DNA from: Pectobacterium carotovorum
Lineage (GTDB): Bacteria > Pseudomonadota > Gammaproteobacteria > Enterobacterales > Enterobacteriaceae
Reading direction: 5' to 3'
DNA: 64,000 nt
NCBI GenBank assembly: GCA_016415585.1
Contig: CP066552.1
Coordinates: forward strand, 2,914,001-2,978,000
Shown here piece after piece: positions 57,710 through 64,000 of the stretch; the first letter of the stretch is position 1, and each line of letters begins with the position of its first letter. The notes under the pieces were generated by a model. It was not told the origin of the DNA. It saw only the letters and a program-made list of their open reading frames with translations, and did not search any database. The translations under genes were made by a program, and so were the position numbers.

Positions 57710-57858
57710 TCTTCAATAACTTAAACAGTATTCTGTTAAATGAAAGGGATGGGCATCAGCATTATAATTTACCGCCCTTCCCTGCGCACTCATACAGCAG
57801 AAAAGCTTTGTGACAAATGTTGACAGACGGTTTGAGCAACCTACTGTTTTTTATCATG

Positions 57859-58368
57859 TTACGTCAGAGAGGGTCTTATTTTGCGCATGTGGTTGAGCAG
57901 ACGCAGGCTGACGCCGCTGAATATCCCCGCGGTAATCCCACTTGCCGCACCGGACAACAGGCAGAACACGGGGTCATGCGCCAACGAGGGAAACCGAGCC
58001 AGTTGGACGGAAAAATAGAAGCGAGAACAAAATGTCAACAGCATCAAGACCAGCGGCCACCACGAGCCGATACGTTGAAAACAGCGCGACTCCGGCAGAT
58101 AGGTTCCTGACGTCTTCCCCCACATCCACCCCATGCCCAGACCAACGATCAACGCCAGCAGAAATCCCGCCGCCGCCGCCAGCGGGAGCATCAACGTGTG
58201 AAAAATCGCGCTAACGCCCCACACCATGAATACTATCGGCATCACTAACATTCGCGCCAGCGATTGCCGTCTCGGTTGGCTGGCTTTTACACCGGCATAA
58301 ATCAGGTAACCCAAAACGATCCACACCCAATAAGGCGTGTGACGCAAAATAATCAGCAAGTTTTCCAC
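57859..58368 (-). CDS. Membrane protein of unknown function (DUF6622-like)
   Basis: A 169-residue integral membrane protein with about five hydrophobic segments, beginning MENLLIILRHTPYWVWIVLG. The size and N-terminus resemble DUF1453/DUF6622 proteins. Function is unknown. It lies 36 bases downstream of the FMN-binding protein gene, on the same strand, and may be cotranscribed with it. Confidence 0.72.
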   Translation of the reverse strand: MENLLIILRHTPYWVWIVLGYLIYAGVKASQPRRQSLARMLVMPIVFMVWGVSAIFHTLMLPLAAAAGFLLALIVGLGMGWMWGKTSGTYLPESRCFQRIGSWWPLVLMLLTFCSRFYFSVQLARFPSLAHDPVFCLLSGAASGITAGIFSGVSLRLLNHMRKIRPSLT

Positions 58369-58404
58369 TGCAGCTCAACTCCTTCATCAACCCTATGGTC
58401 ACAA

Positions 58405-58761
58405 TTACGGCGTAATTTTAGCCTGTTCCAGCGCCTGTTTCACCGCGTTAATCACGCCCTGGCTTGATAACGTTGCCCCTGTTACCGCATCCACCTTGTT
58501 AATATCCTGCGTCTCAATGAGCTCCGGCACGATTTGATCCGTAGCACTCAGCATCATCGCTTCGGTATCACCATGCTTCAGCACTTCCGCGTTGGCAATT
58601 TTCCCTTCTTTAATGCTGACCGTGACCTCAACCTCTGCAGCCTTCCCCTGAGCTTTACCGATGTAGGTACCGTCTTTATAGTGCGCCACATCGTTGCCAT
58701 AAACAGATAGAGAAAAAGCCATGACTACCGTAGCCAGCGCCACCGAAATAGATTTATTCAT
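58405..58761 (-). CDS. Exported FMN-binding-domain protein
   Basis: A 118-residue protein with a signal peptide (MNKSISVALATVVMAFSLSV) and one FMN-binding domain: YKDGTYIGKAQGKAAEVEV and the flavinylation-type motif DAVTGATLSSQGVI, in which the second Thr would carry FMN. Such proteins take part in extracytoplasmic electron transfer. No ApbE (flavin transferase) gene is visible nearby. The start at 58761 has GAGGA at good spacing; two in-frame ATGs lie side by side here. Confidence 0.82.
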   Translation of the reverse strand: MNKSISVALATVVMAFSLSVYGNDVAHYKDGTYIGKAQGKAAEVEVTVSIKEGKIANAEVLKHGDTEAMMLSATDQIVPELIETQDINKVDAVTGATLSSQGVINAVKQALEQAKITP

Positions 58762-58819
58762 CATTTCCTCATGTCTAAACCGAGTAATAAAAAACAATTT
58801 AACAACCAGAAAACAACAG

Positions 58820-59362
58820 CTAATTAAAACCTAATAATTGATAATAAGATTTCGTTTCAATATTATCTAATGGCAACTTAAGCCGTAGCGCACACTCTAT
58901 ACACCGATCCCTGAGTGCTTTCAACTGGGTTTCATCATCGGTCATCACCGATATTTCGACGAAATAACCCAGTGACTCAATATAATCGAGCGTAATATGG
59001 AAGGCGTTTAAAAAGTAGATGCTGCGGATTTTATGAATTTCAAAAAGGGGCCGATACCCCAAGGTCTGTAACATGCTGTCAGTTTTTTCAAAACCTTCAA
59101 CGTTAACCGCTTCACAGCGATCGACACCCGGCCCTTTCACAATCCAGAGTTTAATGCCTGATGGCTCCATGCGGCGCACCAGCATTTTGATATTTTGCTG
59201 TTGCAGGCGATTCTCTGCATCATCGTAATAAACATCATGTTCTTTATTTTCAAAGACGAAAGCCTCGGGATGAAGGCTAAAAAGTGTATTCCTGAAAACG
59301 GCTATATCATCGATGCGGAATTTAAGTTCAACTTCATATTTCCCTGTGAAATGTTCAACCAT
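58820..59362 (-). CDS. CYTH-domain protein, class IV adenylate cyclase-like
   Basis: A 180-residue CYTH-fold protein. The N-terminal ExExK motif is present as EVELKFR, followed by DVYYDDAENRLQQQNIKMLV and RRMEPSGIKLWIVKGPG, then TLDYIESLGYFVEIS. This fits the CyaB (class IV adenylate cyclase) / triphosphatase group; length and ends match CyaB-like proteins. Activity cannot be decided from sequence. The start at 59362 has GAGGGAAAG upstream. Confidence 0.82.
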   Translation of the reverse strand: MVEHFTGKYEVELKFRIDDIAVFRNTLFSLHPEAFVFENKEHDVYYDDAENRLQQQNIKMLVRRMEPSGIKLWIVKGPGVDRCEAVNVEGFEKTDSMLQTLGYRPLFEIHKIRSIYFLNAFHITLDYIESLGYFVEISVMTDDETQLKALRDRCIECALRLKLPLDNIETKSYYQLLGFN

Positions 59363-59745
59363 GTTCTTTCCCTCACTGGATTCCCTGAAATAAAATTGAT
59401 TTTCCGTCATATAGAACAGCGTTTTATTACGCTGTCATACGGAAATTCAAGATAATAATGGTTCAGTCATCCGCAAAATAGATCATACAGGTAACATAAT
59501 ATGGCCGAATGGCCGTCCTCTCACCCTCCTTGATTAACACCTTACGTCCTGTCACATCTTGGCACCGCGATAATCATGCCGCATTATTACCTTACAACGT
59601 CAGATATTCCGATCGCAATTTCCTGACAATGAATATCTGTTGACGAATGCTATCGGTGATTTCCCAGCAAAAAAATGCGGTCAGAATCCTTGCTGGACGC
59701 TGACCGCCGTTAATAGTAGCTGAGAAGGGAAAAACCGCTAGTTCT
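59363..59745. other. Intergenic region 59363-59745
   Basis: About 380 bases with no gene seen. It holds the upstream region of the CYTH gene and the terminator of the next gene (59669-59707). Confidence 0.5.
59669..59707 (-). terminator. Terminator after the hypothetical gene at 59746
   Basis: On the minus strand GCGGTCAG and CTGACCGC pair around a 15-base loop and are followed by ATTTTTTT. It lies about 38 bases after the stop codon and would end the mmuP-mmuM unit. Confidence 0.85.
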
Positions 59746-60297
59746 TCACGCTGCAACGGTAGGTAATAGCTGAATCAGTGTAGAATCGAAGCCGTGATGG
59801 TGCATAAACTCACGTAAAATCAGCAATCGGGCGGAGAAGGTGTTCTCTAGCGGAATCCCTTCCCAGGCAGCCGGACTCCCTAGCATGACGCGTTCCAGAC
59901 GTTTAAATGTCCGCTCCATGTCATCCTGCAGCAAGCGCCAGCCAGCCTCCTCTTCTTCGGATCCCGAGATCTGTGCGATCGTCACCAATGCAGGATCGAA
60001 AGCAAACAGAACGGAACCCGCAGGGATATCGTGGCGAATACGCGTCACTTCATCCTCAACCGCCATGATCGCCAGCTCCATTTCGTCCGGCGTTGGGGGG
60101 AGATGCTTGAAAAATGCCGCTGCCGTTTTGTCAAAACCGATGGTTAATTGCAGGGTTGCCGACGGTTGTGATGCCGTCCCACAGACGACAGTCGTCAACT
60201 GTTCGCCAATATACAGTACTGTTACCGGCACATTCGGCGCGACGCGCTGTCTGGCAAGCGAGTACGCCTGTTGCAGGTTCACATCATTTTCCATCAC
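59746..60297 (-). CDS. Conserved-looking hypothetical protein
   Basis: A 183-residue acidic, soluble protein with no motif I recognise. It starts MMENDVNLQQAYSLARQRV and has a hydrophobic core in the first half (VTVLYIGEQLTTVVCG, ATLQLTIGFD). No signal peptide or membrane helix. It lies 13 bases downstream of mmuM and before a shared terminator, so it may belong to the mmuP-mmuM operon. I assign no function. Confidence 0.72.
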   Translation of the reverse strand: MMENDVNLQQAYSLARQRVAPNVPVTVLYIGEQLTTVVCGTASQPSATLQLTIGFDKTAAAFFKHLPPTPDEMELAIMAVEDEVTRIRHDIPAGSVLFAFDPALVTIAQISGSEEEEAGWRLLQDDMERTFKRLERVMLGSPAAWEGIPLENTFSARLLILREFMHHHGFDSTLIQLLPTVAA

Positions 60298-60310
60298 GGC
60301 ATCCCCTTAT

Positions 60311-61258
60311 TTAATGCTGACTCCCGTGTTGGCAACAGCGTGCGATACTGGCGATATCCGCAGGTGTGGTTCGGCAACAGCCGCCAATCAAGCGTGCGCC
60401 TGCTGCCTTCCACTCGGGCAAATACGCGGTCAACGAGCAGGCGTTATCGTGAGCGCTGCCCCAGGTTTTGGTTACTGCATCATACTGCTCGCCAGAATTG
60501 GGATAAACCACCAAAGGCAAATCCGTCAGTGAAGACAGGTGCGTCAGCGCTGGCGTCACGTTTTCCAGCGCGATGCAGTTGATACCCACAGCGACCACCT
60601 GAGAGCAGGCGTTGACCCGCGCCAGCACCGTGCGCAATGGTGTGCCGTCGCTGAGGTGTTCGCTATCACGCAGCGTGAAGGAGAACCAGGCCAGAGCCTG
60701 GGGGAACTCAGCCAGTAACGCAATCAGCGCCTCTATTTCGGCAAAAGACGGCAGCGTCTCGCAGGCCAGCAGATCGGCACCTGCCTCATGCAGCGCCACT
60801 ATACGCGGCCGATGAAACGCCATCATCTCAGCCTGCGGCAGTTGATAATCACCGCGATACTCCGAACCATCCGCCAGATAGGCACCGTACGGCCCGACAG
60901 ACCCCGCCACCAGCAGCGTGCCAGCCTGCGGATTATCGCGACGGTAATCATCCCGCGCCTGCGCCGCCAGCTGTACGCTCTTGGCAATCAGCGCCAGTGA
61001 TTCTGCTTCACTATACCCGCGCGCCTCAAACCCTTGCGGCGTCGCCTGATAGCTAGCCGTAATCGCACACTGCGCCCCGACCTTGAAATAATCGAGATGC
61101 ACCTGATAAATCAGCGCCGGATTTTCAACCAGTACTTTCGCCGACCACAGCGGATCCGTTAAATCACAGCCGCGAGCTTCCAGTTCGGTCGCCAACGCGC
61201 CGTCCAGCACAATCGTTGATGCCGTCGCCAGCATTTCGGTAACCGTATTTTTACGCAA
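60311..61258 (-). CDS. mmuM: Homocysteine S-methyltransferase MmuM
   Basis: A 315-residue enzyme that methylates homocysteine to methionine with S-methylmethionine (or S-adenosylmethionine) as donor. The zinc ligands are in [12 protein letters not shown] and the paired cysteines of [13 protein letters not shown]. The N-terminal [16 protein letters not shown] is typical. It overlaps mmuP by eight bases, so the two form one operon. S-methylmethionine is abundant in plants. Confidence 0.94.
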   Translation of the reverse strand: MRKNTVTEMLATASTIVLDGALATELEARGCDLTDPLWSAKVLVENPALIYQVHLDYFKVGAQCAITASYQATPQGFEARGYSEAESLALIAKSVQLAAQARDDYRRDNPQAGTLLVAGSVGPYGAYLADGSEYRGDYQLPQAEMMAFHRPRIVALHEAGADLLACETLPSFAEIEALIALLAEFPQALAWFSFTLRDSEHLSDGTPLRTVLARVNACSQVVAVGINCIALENVTPALTHLSSLTDLPLVVYPNSGEQYDAVTKTWGSAHDNACSLTAYLPEWKAAGARLIGGCCRTTPADIASIARCCQHGSQH

Positions 61259-62663
61259 TGTCTTCCGCTCCCGTTAATCTACGTTTCTTCATTGACTGCG
61301 TGAAATAATAAGCACCATAGCACAGCGCGACAAACGGAATTCCACACCACAGGGCAATCCGCTGGCTTGGGTCAAACGCCAGCCCAACGCAGGCCAGCAG
61401 ACAGAGCAGGAAACCAAGAATCGGCGTGATGGGGAACCAGGGCGCGCGATATTGCAGGTCGGAAAGCGGTTTTCCCGAGCGGACATGGTGACGGCGGAAC
61501 ATATAATGCGAGGCGCAGATACTCAGCCACACCGCCACGACGGCAAAGCCAGAAATCGCGGACAGCGCCACGTAAACGGTATCCGGTGCAACCACGCTGG
61601 AAAACAGCGCCAACAGCCCGCCCAGCATACTGACGGAAATGGCAAAAAGCGGAATACCACGACGCGTCAGGCGAGAAAAACGACGCGGCAACGTGCCTTC
61701 GTTGGACAGCGACCACAGCATACGCCCCGAGGCATACAGCCCTGAGTTAGCGGCTGACAGGATCGCCGTCAAAATGACGAAATTAAAAATGTCGGCGGCG
61801 TAAGGAATGCCAATCTTTTCAAACACCAGCACAAACGGGCTTTTAGCAATACCGGCCTCTTCCATCGGAATGATCGCCGCCAGCACCAGCACCGTCCCCA
61901 GAAAGAAGATCACCAGTCGCGCGACGGTAGTACGAATCGCCATTGGCACCACCTTCTGCGGATTCTCGGTTTCGCCAGCCGCGATGCCGATCAGTTCCGT
62001 ACCGGAGAAGGCGAAGTTCACCGCCACCATCGTCATCAGAATCGGCAGGCCGCCGTGTGGAAACCAGCCAGATGCGGTAATGTTCTGGAAGAACGGCGCG
62101 GGTGAACCGTCCTGCATCGGAATAAAGCCAAACATCGCGCCAGCACCGAGTACGATAAAAGCGAGAATCGTGACGACTTTAACGATAGAGAACCAAAATT
62201 CCCCTTCAGCAAAGAAGCGGGACGACACAATATTCAGCAAATAGATCAGCACACAAAACAGCAAGCACCAGGTCCAGACCGGCACCTGCGGAAACCAATA
62301 CTGCATGCAAAAACCGGCAGCGGTCAGGCTGGAGCCCAACGCAACCGTCCACGTCAGCCAATACAGCCACGCCACGGTATAGCCCGTTGCCGGACTGAGA
62401 TAGCGGGAAGCATACACATGGAACGCGCCGGTTTCCGGCATGGCAACGGACAGCTCGCCCAAACTCAGCATCACCAGATACACCACCAGCGCGCCGATCA
62501 GATACGCCAATAGCGTTCCGGCCGCGCCCGTCGTTGAAATAATGTAGCCCGTATTGAAAAACAGGCCAGTACCGATGACGCCACCGAGCGAAAGCATCAC
62601 CAAATGGCGAGCTTTCATAGTGCGCTTAAACTGCCCTTCCGTGCCTGATGCGTGTTGTTCCAT
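61251..62663 (-). CDS. mmuP: S-methylmethionine permease MmuP
   Basis: A 470-residue APC-family amino-acid permease with about 12 helices. The N-terminal [20 protein letters not shown] followed by [12 protein letters not shown] is typical of MmuP. It imports S-methylmethionine for MmuM. The operon is mmuP-mmuM, as in E. coli, and MetJ operators lie in the upstream region, linking it to methionine supply. Confidence 0.92.
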   Translation of the reverse strand: MEQHASGTEGQFKRTMKARHLVMLSLGGVIGTGLFFNTGYIISTTGAAGTLLAYLIGALVVYLVMLSLGELSVAMPETGAFHVYASRYLSPATGYTVAWLYWLTWTVALGSSLTAAGFCMQYWFPQVPVWTWCLLFCVLIYLLNIVSSRFFAEGEFWFSIVKVVTILAFIVLGAGAMFGFIPMQDGSPAPFFQNITASGWFPHGGLPILMTMVAVNFAFSGTELIGIAAGETENPQKVVPMAIRTTVARLVIFFLGTVLVLAAIIPMEEAGIAKSPFVLVFEKIGIPYAADIFNFVILTAILSAANSGLYASGRMLWSLSNEGTLPRRFSRLTRRGIPLFAISVSMLGGLLALFSSVVAPDTVYVALSAISGFAVVAVWLSICASHYMFRRHHVRSGKPLSDLQYRAPWFPITPILGFLLCLLACVGLAFDPSQRIALWCGIPFVALCYGAYYFTQSMKKRRLTGAEDIA

Positions 62664-62679
62664 GATGACCTTTCGTTAT

Positions 62680-62703
62680 AGACGTCTAAACTTCCAGATA
62701 GAT
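62680..62703 (-). promoter_or_regulatory. MetJ operator of mmuP-mmuM
   Basis: A perfect Met box (AGACGTCT, 62680-62687) followed by two degenerate adjoining eight-base units (AAACTTCC, AGATAGAT). MetJ binds at least two adjacent boxes cooperatively. It lies 17 bases upstream of the mmuP start, so methionine (as SAM) should repress uptake of S-methylmethionine. Confidence 0.82.
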
Positions 62704-62809
62704 GGAGTGTTATACCGTCAACCGATTCGTAAAGTAAAGTACAGGCTGGCGGCGAGTGATAAAACCTGAACGGCTATCATTCGTTACCGATGTACAACTT
62801 TTTAGGAGA

Positions 62810-64000
62810 TTATTGGTTCTCAGAGAATGGCATTACCTCTTTAAATAAAAAACGGCCAACAGAGTAGTGTTTTATCGTAAACGGCAAAGTGGCATCGTTC
62901 CGAGATAAGACAGTTACTTCAACGTTACTAATTTTTGCACCTTTCGATTGTGAGGTATCTGTTTGAAGAGGCTCGATTTTATAGGTCGAAATTGCCTTAT
63001 CTGATTTTAGAAAATCATTACGGCAATGAGAAAAAATGATAGTCTTATAACGTTCACCATTCCCATTCACTAATTTACCCGATTTATCTAAATCAATAAT
63101 TTTCTGAACACTGGCTCCTTTTAGCGATGTATCTCCGATATCGCTTATACGATTGCTTACCGTAATGATATCCGTCAATTCCGCCTTTCCATTTTTAGCA
63201 AGATCACGATTATCGATTAACACGTTACTAATGTGTTCATCGCTTTCGTTTTCATATCTGTAATGACGATAATTTTGTAAACCTTCTTCTCGCCCCTGTG
63301 TATTAATTATATTATTTGGGTCATAACCATCAACGTCCAACCACTCTTTATTCTCAGTTTGCAGTGTAAATTTCACATCAGTAAGCTTACCATGTGTAAA
63401 TGTAGCATAAGCGGTAAAGTCACTCTTTCTATTAACGACAGTAGCTAATCCAGGATCTTCAAGATAGGTACCATGTGGTGTTAACATTTTAATCGTGATA
63501 TCTGAAGGCAACACAACCACAGGGGCGATAGTATCACTCGTAATAAATCCGCCATGAGCAGAAATAACGAGAACTTTACTGCCCACTTCATTTTCCATTG
63601 GCTTTGTATAATATTGAATATAATAACCATCACCAATCTCACGTTTAATAAATCCTCCTTGGAGGATAGATTCTTTAATCGCCACATCTCCATTTAAGTT
63701 ACTATGTACAACATTATTCTCACTGAATATATCTCCAGATTTCCCCTTATTTTTCTTTAGAGCATTGGTGAGTCGAACCATACCGGGTGATTTATCCGTC
63801 CACCTTGGAAACACTTTTTCCATCGCATGAATTCCTGCTTTTCCACCTAATTCTAATAATTCAAAACCAGGATCTATACTGCGTAAAAAACCCACCCCCA
63901 AGTTACGAACAACCTGAGGTGAGATATTTTTCGCAACTGAAGGGGCATAGATAGACATTTTTTCAGCCGTCTGCTTCAACATTCCACTAAGCGTCGCCTG
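62810..64000 (-). CDS. 3' part of a large AT-rich toxin/effector-like gene
   Basis: The reading frame is open to the right edge of the window (QATLSG precedes the first ATG at 63982), so this is probably the C-terminal 396 or so residues of a longer protein. Visible parts are SIDPGFELLELGGKAGIHAM near the N-terminal side, VLVISAHGGFITSD and MLTPHGTYLEDPGL in the middle, and a basic, Ser/Asn-rich end. The HGG and PHGTYLEDP motifs remind me of a Stv-like/Mcf-type virulence protein domain, but I am not sure. The region is much richer in AT than its neighbours, as expected for acquired DNA. Confidence 0.6.
   Translation of the reverse strand, partial: QATLSGMLKQTAEKMSIYAPSVAKNISPQVVRNLGVGFLRSIDPGFELLELGGKAGIHAMEKVFPRWTDKSPGMVRLTNALKKNKGKSGDIFSENNVVHSNLNGDVAIKESILQGGFIKREIGDGYYIQYYTKPMENEVGSKVLVISAHGGFITSDTIAPVVVLPSDITIKMLTPHGTYLEDPGLATVVNRKSDFTAYATFTHGKLTDVKFTLQTENKEWLDVDGYDPNNIINTQGREEGLQNYRHYRYENESDEHISNVLIDNRDLAKNGKAELTDIITVSNRISDIGDTSLKGASVQKIIDLDKSGKLVNGNGERYKTIIFSHCRNDFLKSDKAISTYKIEPLQTDTSQSKGAKISNVEVTVLSRNDATLPFTIKHYSVGRFLFKEVMPFSENQ

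Overview
The window looks like chromosomal DNA of a soft-rot enterobacterium, most likely Pectobacterium. The housekeeping genes and their order are enterobacterial (helD-yccF-yccS-sxy-sulA-ompA-matP-lonH-fabA, and ompX-rhtA-...-dps-glnHPQ). The accessory genes fit a plant pathogen: a serralysin protease with its inhibitor and own type I secretion system (prtW-inh-prtDEF), and a carotovoricin-like phage-tail bacteriocin. Genus assignment is inference from gene content; no database was searched.

Layout. 1-9.1 kb: core genes (helD 5' end, yccFS, sxy, sulA with a LexA box, ompA, matP, lonH, and fabA behind FadR- and FabR-like operators). 9.2-16 kb: yebE, a gene-poor stretch, an RpiB-like isomerase, tRNA-Ser(GGA) followed by an IS3-type remnant, ygaP, a MATE exporter and a CynX-like transporter. 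15.9-24.6 kb: ompX, rhtA, a frameshifted P-loop kinase, dps, glnHPQ, an M3 peptidase and ybiB.

24.7-41.4 kb: a complete contractile tail cluster, transcribed right to left. It starts with a lysis cassette (holin, transglycosylase, Rz/Rz1) and continues through small Mu-like genes, sheath, tube, chaperones, tape measure, baseplate (U, X, D, V, W, J, I) and tail fibre, and ends in a Gin-type invertase. No head, portal, terminase, replication or integrase gene is present, so this is an R-type tailocin and not a prophage. The fibre tip lies in an invertible segment bounded by two recognisable gix-like sites, with an alternative tip stored in the opposite orientation. The most unusual gene sits between tube and chaperone: a plant-type ferredoxin homologue in which all four iron-sulfur cysteines are replaced. 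It is flanked by its own hairpin and terminator.

41.6-47.9 kb: prtW-inh-prtD-prtE-prtF. Together with the tailocin this forms a 23.8-kb block separating dinG (48.4 kb) from ybiB (24.6 kb), which are neighbours in E. coli. 50.7-62.7 kb: AraC regulator, LysE exporter, a 35-codon membrane peptide, idi, bglX, a GST, pbpG, an FMN-binding protein, a class IV adenylate cyclase-like CYTH protein, and mmuP-mmuM behind Met boxes. 62.8-64.0 kb: the 3' part of an AT-rich, probably acquired, large toxin/effector-like gene that runs off the window.
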